From NCBI GenBank assembly GCA_003170915.1, contig PMYB01000020.1:23461-57781 (forward strand): a DNA stretch of 34,321 bases, read 5' to 3'. Under the pieces are notes generated by a model that was not told where the DNA came from, did no database searches, and saw only the letters and a program-made list of their open reading frames with translations. Of this stretch, positions 16,765 through 24,287 are shown piece by piece (positions within the stretch are counted from its first letter, which is position 1; every line of letters begins with the position of its first letter). The position numbers were made by a program, and so were the translations under genes. This DNA comes from Bryobacterales bacterium. Lineage in GTDB: Bacteria; Acidobacteriota; Terriglobia; Bryobacterales; Bryobacteraceae.

Positions 16765-17714
16765 AATGGGATTGCCGTTTCTCCCACCTTGCCAGTGAGT
16801 TCGGCGTAGGTGAGGCGCCGGCCGACAATCTGCGAGACGGCCAGATCGAAGCGATCCCAGTCGTTCATGCCCTTCCGGTTGTTGTAGCGGAAAGCCTGTT
16901 CGTCAAGATACCGGAACAGGTGGTAAGGCTCGACACTCACGTAGGTTCCGGCGAGAGTGCGCTTCAGGAGCGACCAGAAGTTCTCCAGGCCGTTGGTGTG
17001 GACTTCACCATTCACGTAGGCCACCGCATGGTCAATCACTTCATGCTGGAACTCATCCAGCCCTTCGTAGGACTTCAGCGCATCGGTGAAGATCGCAGAT
17101 CCGGCGAGAACGTGCTCACGGAGTTCAGCTTGAAGCGCCTTCTTTTTGCGGTTGGGAACCACCTTGGTACGGATCTTGCCGCCACGTTCCAGGATGCCCA
17201 TAACGGCAGTCTTGTCCTTTCCGCCAGTGCCGGTGATTTTCTTCGCACGTTGCGCAGCGTGCATGTTCCGCGCCTTGCCGCCGATGAAGGTTTCGTCCGC
17301 TTCGATCTGGCCGGAAAACTTGTTGCCGCTCTTTCCCTGATGGGCGGTGCGGATTCTGTGCAGCATAAACCACGCGGTTTTCTGGCTGACGCCGAGCGCT
17401 CGGCGGATTTCCCAGGAAGAGATGCCATTCTTCGCGTTGGTGATGAGCCACATTGCCGAGAGCCACTTATCCAGGCCGATGGGGGAATCCTCGAAGATAG
17501 TCCCGACCTTGATGGAGAATTGGCGCTTGGGGTGGTGGGAACTGCACTGCCAGCGAAGCTGGTTTTTCAGGAAACTGACGTTGGTGCTGCCGCAGGTTGG
17601 GCAAACAACAACACCGTCCGGCCAGCGTTTCCGCGCGAGGTAATTGAGGCAGTTCTCAGTATTCGAGTAGTAGATGATGGCCTCTTGGAGGCTGGCTGGC
17701 TGTTGTTGTTCCAT
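16761..17714 (-). CDS. IS1595-family transposase
   Basis: A 317-residue transposase. The N-terminal zinc ribbon (CPTCGSTNVSF ... WQCSSHH) is followed by a helix-turn-helix region (SSWEIRRALGVSQKTAWFMLHRIR). The DDE catalytic core (ISXO2-like) shows IEADETFIGGK for the first Asp, IFTDALKSYEGL for the second and VHTNGLENFWSLLKR for the final acidic residue. It is complete, without frameshift, so the element may still move. Its promoter lies in the right terminal repeat, and the ATG at 17714 sits at the predicted transcription start, hinting at leaderless translation. It is transcribed in the same direction as cas3. Confidence 0.93.
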   Translation of the reverse strand: MEQQQPASLQEAIIYYSNTENCLNYLARKRWPDGVVVCPTCGSTNVSFLKNQLRWQCSSHHPKRQFSIKVGTIFEDSPIGLDKWLSAMWLITNAKNGISSWEIRRALGVSQKTAWFMLHRIRTAHQGKSGNKFSGQIEADETFIGGKARNMHAAQRAKKITGTGGKDKTAVMGILERGGKIRTKVVPNRKKKALQAELREHVLAGSAIFTDALKSYEGLDEFQHEVIDHAVAYVNGEVHTNGLENFWSLLKRTLAGTYVSVEPYHLFRYLDEQAFRYNNRKGMNDWDRFDLAVSQIVGRRLTYAELTGKVGETAIPF

Positions 17715-17720
17715 GCTTTA

Positions 17721-17749
17721 ATTCTAGCGCAAAAGCGTGGATTAGTCAA
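17721..17749 (-). promoter_or_regulatory. Transposase promoter overlapping the right terminal repeat
   Basis: On the minus strand TTGACT (17749-17744), a 17-base spacer, then TAGAAT (17726-17721), close to the sigma-70 consensus with ideal spacing. The expected start of transcription is at or next to the A of the transposase ATG at 17714. Confidence 0.7.
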
Positions 17750-17762
17750 GTTTATTATTGCC
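17737..17762. repeat. Right terminal inverted repeat of the IS1595-like element
   Basis: Reverse complement of 14613-14638 with one mismatch. It holds the -35 box of the transposase promoter. Confidence 0.9.
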
Positions 17763-18707
17763 CTTCTTTGGGGCGTTGAGCCGCTTCGCGATCCCGCCGT
17801 CGCTGCGATCTTCATTCTCCAGTTTGGTGGTGCGAAGCGCACCCACGAGGCCGCCGGCGTCTACCGTCGCCAAGTCGGAAGTATCCGTCGTCGCCGACAT
17901 CCACCATGTTGCCCGCGGCCCAAACCCGCCCATCTCCTTCCGCCACGCCTGCAACTGCGTTGTGGTCCCCAGTCCGCTACCCATCAACTGCACTTCGTCG
18001 CACACCCACAGGCAATCGTTGTTTACCAGTCCGAAGTGCACGGGCCACTTGTACCGGCTCATCGCGTACCCGCGATTCAACGCGCGACTGAGCAGCATGT
18101 CCTGGGTGCCGATCAGAACGGCAGGGCGCTCGGGAAAGATGTCCCACTCGGCCTTCTTTGCCCTGATTTCCTCCCCGCCCATCAAGACAATCGGCGAATG
18201 TTCCACGAGCCAAATCAAGTCTTCGCGCACGGTTAACAAGTCCTGTTTCAACCGGCGCAGTTTTACCTCATCGGCCGACAGGCGCTTGCGAGCCTTCTCC
18301 TCCAAGTGCTCGACGACCGCATTCACTCGCGGGTCGTCGGCGGCGGCGGCGAAGGCAAGGCGCGCCAGCCATTCAGCGACGTTGTCACGCGTCTGCTCCA
18401 CCAACGTACGCATTGGCAGGCAGTACACTAACCGCCGCGGCCATCGGCCGTGCTTGGATTGATCCGGCAAAGCGACGCGGTTCCACAGCCAAGCCAGCAC
18501 GACTGCGGCGGTCTTTCCCAAGCCGGTAGGAATATTGATGAGGAGTAATTCGGCGGCGCGGCCTTGGTCACGCCCCGCCAAGCGACGCTGGTAATCGTAA
18601 GGTTCGTGACCAGTGGCAGCAGAGAAAAAGGTATCAAAACCTGTCGAAACCACAACCTCTCGACTATACGCCCATTCACCCGCCCGGTAAAGCACTAATT
18701 GGGCCAC
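17742..18707 (-). CDS. cas3: cas3, 5' half (RecA1 helicase domain), interrupted by IS
   Basis: The promoter-proximal part of Cas3, whose ATP-driven helicase unwinds and feeds target DNA to the HD nuclease. It starts at GTG 18707 behind GGAGAGG. Walker A is NIPTGLGKTA with Lys65, the DExx box is CDEVQ (237-240), and motif III is SATT (271-274). Native sequence ends at Lys315 (17763). The frame then runs into the transposon and adds GNNKLD before the stop at 17742. Joined to the distal half it would give 864 residues, a normal length. Alone it lacks the second RecA domain and the nuclease, so it should be inactive. It is the first gene of the cas operon and the insertion may reduce downstream transcription. 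Confidence 0.9.
   Translation of the reverse strand: MAQLVLYRAGEWAYSREVVVSTGFDTFFSAATGHEPYDYQRRLAGRDQGRAAELLLINIPTGLGKTAAVVLAWLWNRVALPDQSKHGRWPRRLVYCLPMRTLVEQTRDNVAEWLARLAFAAAADDPRVNAVVEHLEEKARKRLSADEVKLRRLKQDLLTVREDLIWLVEHSPIVLMGGEEIRAKKAEWDIFPERPAVLIGTQDMLLSRALNRGYAMSRYKWPVHFGLVNNDCLWVCDEVQLMGSGLGTTTQLQAWRKEMGGFGPRATWWMSATTDTSDLATVDAGGLVGALRTTKLENEDRSDGGIAKRLNAPKKGNNKLD
17763..17770. repeat. Target site duplication, right copy
   Basis: CTTCTTTG, identical to 14605-14612, marking the insertion point in cas3. Confidence 0.9.
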
Positions 18708-18747
18708 GCAGCCCTCTCCAACTCAACACATCCGTTGTATCCTTTAG

Positions 18748-18933
18748 ATGGTCACCAGCGCCGAGTTCAAGCGGTAGCTGGAAAGACAAGGCTGCACATT
18801 CGAACCCGGCAATGGAGGCCACCTCAAGGTCCGATTGGGGCGGCGCTTCTCCGTGCTCCCGATGCACGGTTCCAGCAAGGAAATCGGCAAAGGGCTCGCC
18901 GAAAAGATCAAGAAGGATCTCCGTCTCAAGTAA
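18748..18933 (+). pseudogene. hicA: hicA toxin gene with an amber codon
   Basis: The frame reads MVTSAEFKR, stop, LERQGCTFEPGNGGHLKVRL and ends at TAA 18931-18933: 61 sense-length positions, the size of a HicA mRNA interferase. The catalytic-type His in GGHLKV is present. Codon 10 is TAG (18775-18777) where HicA proteins have a hydrophobic residue, often Trp, so a single TGG to TAG change explains it. The rest of the frame is undamaged, implying a recent loss or rescue by suppression or re-initiation. The hicB ATG follows after GGAGGA. The gene is divergent from cas3 with a 40-base gap. Confidence 0.85.
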
Positions 18934-18942
18934 GGAGGAATC

Positions 18943-19368
18943 ATGTTGCGATATCCCGTAAGACTGGCACGCGATACCAACGGGAGAATCCCGGCCGGCT
19001 TTCCCGACGTGCCCGAGGCTCATACCTTCGGCGCGGACCGCGAGGAAGCCCTCGCTCGCGCGGGCGACGCCCTCGAAACCGCCTTCATGGGTTATATCGA
19101 GGATCGGCGGGCAATCCCCGATCCTTCACCCTTCAATCGCGGGTCGTTTGTCGCGCTCCCCGCGCTGACCGAAGCGAAATTGGCCCTCTATTCGGCGATG
19201 AGGGCGCGACGGATCGGCAAGACCGAACTGGCAAGAAGATTGAACTGCCACCTCCCCCAGGTGGACCGCCTGCTCAATTTACGGCACGGCTCACGGCTCG
19301 ATCAGTTGGAAGCGGCATTCCGCGCCTTGGGCAAGGCGCTGTCCGTGCAGATTTTGGATGCGGCTTGA
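18943..19368 (+). CDS. hicB: HicB antitoxin with C-terminal helix-turn-helix
   Basis: A 141-residue HicB. The N-terminal partial RNase H-like fold runs MLRYPVRLARDTNGRIPAGFPDVPEAHTFG with EALARAGDALETAF, and the C-terminus is a DNA-binding domain (RIGKTELARRLNCHLPQVDRLLNLRHGS) that would repress its own promoter. A strong site, GGAGGA, stands three bases ahead of the ATG at 18943, nine bases after the hicA frame. The protein appears intact although its toxin partner is interrupted, so it may survive as an orphan regulator, possibly acting also on the divergent cas promoter. Confidence 0.9.
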   Translation: MLRYPVRLARDTNGRIPAGFPDVPEAHTFGADREEALARAGDALETAFMGYIEDRRAIPDPSPFNRGSFVALPALTEAKLALYSAMRARRIGKTELARRLNCHLPQVDRLLNLRHGSRLDQLEAAFRALGKALSVQILDAA

Positions 19369-19495
19369 GCGCATCGAACTCGGCTTGCCGATACCACCCC
19401 TCCCCCCAATCCCGTTCACAACAATTATTCACTGAAAACAAACCGCTTACCACATCTACCCCATCCCCTCCGTTCTACCCTATGGATAGGACGAT

Positions 19496-19915
19496 ATGAC
19501 TTCACTCAGACGAATCAATTCTTCGCGGGCAAACGGCGCCCGCTCCCGAGGCCCCATCACCCTTGAGGGGAAAGAACACTCCTCCGCCAACGCCCTCCGC
19601 CACGGTCTCCTGGCCAAGTGCATTGTCTTGGAAAACGAATCCAACGAGAGTTTTGACGACCTCGTGACCCAGCACATCCAGCGTTTCGCTCCCGCCGATG
19701 GCGTCGAGTTCGGCATGGTTGAGGAAATGGCCGTGGCCCATTGGCGCATGCGCCGCGCCCCGGCCGCCGCTCCGCCAAACCACGCCGTACCAAACGAACC
19801 CAATCCCATTTCCGAACACCGGGTGGTGCAGGTCCTCGGCGGCCCTGACGTTCAGGGGCTTCGAGCACCGCCCGATTCCGGGGTCCCCGATCTCCCGATG
19901 TTAAACTGTGGCTGA
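19496..19915 (+). CDS. Hypothetical protein, probably a rearranged family member
   Basis: A 139-residue protein whose first 90 residues (MTSLRRINSSRANGARSRGP, GKEHSSANALRHGLLAK, MVEEMAVAHWRMRRA) match a hypothetical family I associate with Solibacter-type acidobacteria. In that family the WRxRR helix is normally followed by a longer helical region. Here the sequence passes at once into a Pro/Ala-rich stretch and NEPNPISEHR, then low-complexity residues, which suggests an internal deletion. Function is unknown. Its end overlaps the first codons of the following activase gene. Confidence 0.5.
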   Translation: MTSLRRINSSRANGARSRGPITLEGKEHSSANALRHGLLAKCIVLENESNESFDDLVTQHIQRFAPADGVEFGMVEEMAVAHWRMRRAPAAAPPNHAVPNEPNPISEHRVVQVLGGPDVQGLRAPPDSGVPDLPMLNCG

Positions 19916-20852
19916 CATGGATTCAGCGTCGCGCCAGGCCGAAAACGCTGCCCCATCCACCGCCGTGATCTTCAACATCATGCGCTTTTCCACGCAGGAT
20001 GGGCCCGGAATCCGCACCACCGTCTTTTTCAAGGGCTGCCCGCTCTCCTGCTGGTGGTGCCATAATCCCGAAAGTCAAAGGCTGCAACCCGAGTTGCTGT
20101 ATCTCGAGGAGCGGTGCCGTCATTGCGGCGATTGCGTTGCCGCCTGTCCGCAACACGCCATCGAGCAGGTGAACGGCACGGTGCGCACCTCCGCCCTCTG
20201 CCGCCGTTGCGGCCAATGCACCGAGGTCTGCCAGGCGGAAGCGCGCCAGATCGCGGGCCGGCGCATGACCGTCGGCGACGTCATCGCGGAGATCGAGCGA
20301 GACCTGGTTTTCTTCGAGGAGTCCGGCGGCGGCGTGACGCTTTCGGGAGGCGAACCCCTGGCCCAGCCGCGATTCGTTTCCGCGCTGCTCGGCGCCTGCC
20401 GGGACCGGGGAATCGGCACCGTGCTCGAAACCTGCGGCTACGCGCCCAGCGGCGTGTTTCTGGACGTGGCGCTGGCGGCCGGCCTGGTACTCTACGATCT
20501 CAAGCTGATGGACCCCGTCAAGCATAAAGAGTACACGGGGGTCTCGAATCGGCGGATTCTGGCTAACCTGGAGGAGTTGGTGGCGCGCGGCCGGGCGGTG
20601 ACCGTGCGCATTCCCGTCATGCCGGGGATCAACGACACACTCGATGAAATCGGCCAATTCGCCCGGCACCTGGCGGCGCTTCCGGTCAGCCGCGTCGAGC
20701 TGCTGCCCTATCACCACATAGGCGCCGGCAAATACAAGCGGCTGGGTTTGACTTACCGGCTGGGGGACGCGCCACAGCCCACGGCGGCGGATCTGGCGCG
20801 CTTCAGCGACGCTCTGACGCGAGCCGGTTTGAACGTGAGAGTTAGACTGTAG
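19908..20852 (+). CDS. Glycyl radical enzyme activating enzyme
   Basis: A 314-residue radical SAM protein that installs the glycyl radical on the enzyme encoded next. The radical SAM cluster motif is CPLSCWWC, preceded by FSTQDGPGIRTTVFFKGC. A ferredoxin-like insert with two cluster motifs (CRHCGDCVAACP and CRRCGQCTEVCQ) marks the PflA-like subgroup serving non-PFL glycyl radical enzymes. TLSGGEPL and a DLKLMDPVKHKEYTG segment follow. The start may be GTG 19908 or ATG 19917; neither has a clear ribosome binding site. It lies two bases upstream of the radical enzyme gene, so the pair is one operon. Confidence 0.9.
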   Translation: MADMDSASRQAENAAPSTAVIFNIMRFSTQDGPGIRTTVFFKGCPLSCWWCHNPESQRLQPELLYLEERCRHCGDCVAACPQHAIEQVNGTVRTSALCRRCGQCTEVCQAEARQIAGRRMTVGDVIAEIERDLVFFEESGGGVTLSGGEPLAQPRFVSALLGACRDRGIGTVLETCGYAPSGVFLDVALAAGLVLYDLKLMDPVKHKEYTGVSNRRILANLEELVARGRAVTVRIPVMPGINDTLDEIGQFARHLAALPVSRVELLPYHHIGAGKYKRLGLTYRLGDAPQPTAADLARFSDALTRAGLNVRVRL

Positions 20853-20854
20853 CC

Positions 20855-23212
20855 ATGACCGAACGGGTAGCGAAACTCCGCCAGGCGAGCCTCGACACGA
20901 AGCCCTGGCTCTCCATCGAGCGCGCCCGGCTCGTGACCGAATTCTACCGGCGAAGCGCGCCTCTCGCGGCGCCCATCGAGCGCGCCTCCGCGTTGGCATA
21001 CGTGTTGGAGCATGGCACCATCGCCATCGGCCCCGGCGAGCTGATTGTGGGGGAGCGCGGACCCGCGCCCAAGGGCACGCCGACATTTCCCGAGCTTTGC
21101 TGCCACAGCATGGAGGATTTCGCAATCCTCGACTCGCGCGAGAAGATCTCCTATTCGGTGAGCGAGGAAGCCCAGCGCATCCAGCGGGAGGAAATCATCC
21201 CGTACTGGCAGGGCCGCGGCATGCGGGACCGCATCTTCGCCGCGATGGAGCCGGCCTGGAAGGACGCTTACGAGGCGGGCATTTTCACCGAGTTCATGGA
21301 GCAGCGGTCGCCGGGACACACGGTGCTGGGAGACGTAATTTACCGCAAAGGCCTCGCCGACTTGAAAACCGAGGTGGCCGAAAGCCTGGGACGCCTGGAT
21401 TTCTTCAACGATCCGGAAGCCTACGACAAGCAGCAGGATCTCAAGGCCATGGCGATGGCCGCCGGCGCGGTGATCCGCTTTGCCGAGCGCCATGCGGAAC
21501 TGGCGGACCGCATGGCGGCCCGCGAGACCGATGCGCGCCGCAGAACCGAGTTGGAGGAAATCGCGGAGGTTTGCCGCCGCGTGCCCGCGCACGCGCCCCG
21601 AAGCTTCCGCGAGGCCCTGCAATCTTACTGGTTCGTCCATCTGGGTGTGGTCACCGAGCTGAACACCTGGGATTCATTCTGTCCCGGCCATCTCGACCAG
21701 CATTTGTATCCGTTCTACCGGCGCGAAATCGACTCCGGCACGCTCACCCGGGAACAGGCGCGGGAGCTGCTCGAATGCTTCTGGGTGAAGGTCAACAACC
21801 AGCCGGCGCCGCCCAAGGTAGGCGTCACCGCGGCCGAGAGCGGCACCTACACGGACTTCTGCAACATCAATACCGGCGGCCTCAAACCGGATGGCTCGTC
21901 GGCGGTGAACGACCTGACGTACCTCATCTTGGATGTGATCGACGAGATGCGCCTGTTGCAGCCGTCTTCCAACCTGCAATTGAGCAGGAAGAGTCCGGAC
22001 CGGTTCCTCAAACGGGGCCTCGAGATTGTCCGCAAGGGCTGGGGCCAGCCGTCGATTTTCAACGCCGACATGGTGGTGGAAGAGTTGCTGCGCCAGGGCA
22101 AGTCCATCGAGGACGCGCGCGCCGGCGGCACTTCCGGCTGCGTCGAGACCGGCGCGTTCGGCAAGGAAGCCTACATCCTGACGGGGTACTTCAACCTGCC
22201 CAAGGTGTTGGAGATCGCGCTCAACAACGGCCTCGATCCGCGCACGGGAAAGAGGATCGGCATCGAGACCGAAGATCCGCGCCAGTTCCAAAGCTACCAG
22301 GAGTTGTTCGCGGCATTTCGCAGCCAGTTACATCATTTCATCGACATCAAGATCCGCGGCAACAACGTCATCGAGCGCCTCTACGCGCGCCACATGCCGG
22401 CGCCGTTCCTGTCGCTGCTGGTTGAGGATTGCATCGTCAAAGGCAAGGACTACCACGATGGCGGCCCGCGCTACAATTCCACCTACATCATGGCGGTTGC
22501 CCCAGGCACGTGCACGGACAGCCTGGCGGCCATCCGGTACCACGTTTTCGATCGCCGGACGCTGACGATGACCGATTTGCTGGAAGCGCTCGCCGCCAAT
22601 TTCGACGGTCGTGAAAATACGCGCCTGATGTTGTGGAACAAGACTCCCAAGTACGGCAACGACGACGACTACGCCGACGCCATCCTGGCGCAAGTCTTCG
22701 ACGCCTTCTTCGAGGAGGTCAATGGACGCCCCAACACCAAGGGTGGCGCCTACCACGTGAACTACCTTTCCACCACCTGCCACGTCTATTTCGGCTCCGT
22801 GACCGGCGCGACCCCCGACGGCCGCAAGGCCTGGGAGCCGCATTCGGACGGCATTTCTCCAGCCCAAGGCGCCGACCGCCACGGCCCCACCGCGGTTATC
22901 AAATCGGCCTCGAAGATGGACCACGCGCGCACCGGCGGCACGCTGCTGAACCAGAAGTTTACGCCCAAGACCGTCGAAGGAGAAGAGGGCCTCGACAACC
23001 TGGCGCACCTGGTGCGCGCGTACTTCAAGCTCGACGGTCACCACATCCAGTTCAACGTAGTGACGGCGGAGACTCTGCGCGAGGCGCAGGCGCATCCCGA
23101 GAAGCATCGGGACTTGATCGTGCGCGTGGCCGGCTACAGCGACTACTTCTGCGACCTCACCACCGCCCTGCAAGACGAAATCATCGCGCGAACCGAGCAG
23201 TCGGGGTTCTAG
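20855..23212 (+). CDS. Glycyl radical enzyme, probably trans-4-hydroxy-L-proline dehydratase-like
   Basis: A 785-residue PFL-superfamily enzyme. The radical site is RVAGYS with Gly760 near the C-terminus; the thiyl site is SGCVETG with Cys429 and the companion Glu431. GTSGCVE together with FGKEAYILTGYFNLPKVLEI, the NTWDSFCPGHLDQ segment and YSDYFCDL fits the hydroxyproline dehydratase (HypD) branch better than pyruvate formate-lyase, glycerol dehydratase or choline lyase. That is a judgement from remembered motifs. The usual partner, pyrroline-5-carboxylate reductase, is not adjacent, so the substrate stays uncertain. It is oxygen-sensitive by nature and implies an anaerobic or micro-oxic phase of life. 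Confidence 0.85.
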   Translation: MTERVAKLRQASLDTKPWLSIERARLVTEFYRRSAPLAAPIERASALAYVLEHGTIAIGPGELIVGERGPAPKGTPTFPELCCHSMEDFAILDSREKISYSVSEEAQRIQREEIIPYWQGRGMRDRIFAAMEPAWKDAYEAGIFTEFMEQRSPGHTVLGDVIYRKGLADLKTEVAESLGRLDFFNDPEAYDKQQDLKAMAMAAGAVIRFAERHAELADRMAARETDARRRTELEEIAEVCRRVPAHAPRSFREALQSYWFVHLGVVTELNTWDSFCPGHLDQHLYPFYRREIDSGTLTREQARELLECFWVKVNNQPAPPKVGVTAAESGTYTDFCNINTGGLKPDGSSAVNDLTYLILDVIDEMRLLQPSSNLQLSRKSPDRFLKRGLEIVRKGWGQPSIFNADMVVEELLRQGKSIEDARAGGTSGCVETGAFGKEAYILTGYFNLPKVLEIALNNGLDPRTGKRIGIETEDPRQFQSYQELFAAFRSQLHHFIDIKIRGNNVIERLYARHMPAPFLSLLVEDCIVKGKDYHDGGPRYNSTYIMAVAPGTCTDSLAAIRYHVFDRRTLTMTDLLEALAANFDGRENTRLMLWNKTPKYGNDDDYADAILAQVFDAFFEEVNGRPNTKGGAYHVNYLSTTCHVYFGSVTGATPDGRKAWEPHSDGISPAQGADRHGPTAVIKSASKMDHARTGGTLLNQKFTPKTVEGEEGLDNLAHLVRAYFKLDGHHIQFNVVTAETLREAQAHPEKHRDLIVRVAGYSDYFCDLTTALQDEIIARTEQSGF

Positions 23213-23228
23213 CAAACTCCGGCCTGGC

Positions 23229-24287
23229 CTAAGCCTGGAGCGCGGTCCCACGCTCCCGGTACCAGTCCTCGACAGCTCTCGGTATTTCCTTCAAGTTCTC
23301 GAGCGGGGTCTGGAGCGGGATGGCGCACTCCGGTCCGATCAGTTCCACGCCGGCATCAAGGTTGAGGTAAACCTCCTTGCGCACTTCCGCCGGCGCTCGT
23401 GTAAGCAGCGTCACTGGATTATTGATGTTCCCCACCAGAGAAATGCGGTTCCCCATGATTTCCTTGGCTTTCGCCGGCGGGTTCTTCGAATCGTAGTGGA
23501 AGGCGGCCATGTGCGTCTGTGCAATGTAGTCCATCCGGTCGAGGGTCCGGCCGCAAATATGGAGAATGAGCGGCGCCGGCAGCCTTTCCGCAAATTCCGT
23601 GTGAATGTCCTGCAAGAATCTTTTGTAATATTGTGCGCTGACCAGATCCCCTGTCGCATGGTCGGGGAGGGTCAAGGCATCGGCTCCGGCTTCTATTTGC
23701 GCAAGCCCAAACGCAACCGTAACTTCTTTCAGTTTGTCGAGGGCACGCTTCACCCCATCGGGATCCTCTAACGTCATGATCAGGAATGGCTGCAGGCCGA
23801 ACACATGGTAGCAGAGCGTCCACGGCCCCATGGTCTTTCCAAGGATGGCTACCTCATTGCCGAAACGCTTCTTAAGCATGCGGATTGCATCGATAACGCA
23901 CCGCATGTCACCGTGATTCAGAAGCCCGGAAGGGATTGCGATGTCCTCGGAATGCTCCCAGATGGGTTCGGCCGTCCTGACCGTTGGCCAGGTGCCTTTC
24001 TCTCCCCAATCGATATCGCATCCGAGAGCGGAGGACTCCTGGATGACGGAAAATACCGGCATAATGCAGTCGAAGCCTAGTTTGGTGTAGCCGGTTTCAG
24101 CCAGGTTGGCCATGAGTTCCGGGATGCGGTTGGCCTCGGGAAACCCAGCACCTGAGATGTCCATCAGTTCCTCGGTTGCGACCGACGTCGGATTGCAGAC
24201 TGGCGCCCGGTCGACCGGTTCACGGCGGAGCGCGGCGAGGACCCGCTGGCGGCGGTTCATCAAGGGGTCCGCCGCCAGAGCCTTCAC
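23229..24287 (-). CDS. MtaA/CmuA-type methyltransferase, uroporphyrinogen decarboxylase family
   Basis: A 352-residue protein of the uroporphyrinogen decarboxylase fold. It carries the zinc site of corrinoid-dependent methyltransferases instead of heme-pathway residues: His243 and Cys245 in LILHICGRT, and Cys321 in GPECAIP. Such enzymes move methyl groups between a corrinoid protein and a thiol or tetrahydrofolate during use of methylated compounds. No corrinoid protein gene is next to it, so the substrate is unknown. GTG 24287 overlaps the upstream stop (GTGA); ATG 24260, giving MNRRQRVLAALRREPVDRAP, fits the family N-terminus better and is a serious alternative. Confidence 0.8.
   Translation of the reverse strand: MKALAADPLMNRRQRVLAALRREPVDRAPVCNPTSVATEELMDISGAGFPEANRIPELMANLAETGYTKLGFDCIMPVFSVIQESSALGCDIDWGEKGTWPTVRTAEPIWEHSEDIAIPSGLLNHGDMRCVIDAIRMLKKRFGNEVAILGKTMGPWTLCYHVFGLQPFLIMTLEDPDGVKRALDKLKEVTVAFGLAQIEAGADALTLPDHATGDLVSAQYYKRFLQDIHTEFAERLPAPLILHICGRTLDRMDYIAQTHMAAFHYDSKNPPAKAKEIMGNRISLVGNINNPVTLLTRAPAEVRKEVYLNLDAGVELIGPECAIPLQTPLENLKEIPRAVEDWYRERGTALQA

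Larger units (their letters stand above)
14613..17762. mobile_element. IS1595-family transposon with passenger genes, inserted in cas3
   Basis: A 3150 bp element with 26 bp terminal inverted repeats (14613-14638, 17737-17762; one mismatch) and an 8 bp duplication CTTCTTTG on each side. It encodes one DDE transposase on the minus strand at the right end and four compact passenger genes on the plus strand (14797-16764), convergent with the transposase. The passenger block looks visibly less GC-rich than the cas genes. Joining 17763 to 14604 on the minus strand reads CCA AAG AAG CTT ACT, giving RLNAPKKLTRAPESC, so the insertion is clean and excision would repair cas3. The IS1595 family is known to include members with passenger genes. 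Confidence 0.93.

Noticed and set aside
16530-18236. A 568-codon plus-strand frame across the transposon end and cas3
   Set aside because: It crosses the insertion boundary and is antisense to the transposase and the Cas3 helicase, so it cannot be an ancestral gene.
3683-18707. A CreTA-like RNA toxin-antitoxin guarding the cas operon
   Set aside because: Adjacent cas genes overlap or are separated by only a few bases, leaving no room for such a unit, and no diverged repeat copy was seen outside the array.
18708-18747. Divergent promoters between cas3 and hicA
   Set aside because: Only weak boxes (for example TTGTAT ahead of hicA) are visible in 40 bases; not enough to place either promoter.
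22328-23251. A 307-codon minus-strand frame and similar frames within the glycyl radical operon
   Set aside because: Antisense shadows of the dehydratase gene without ribosome binding sites or domains.
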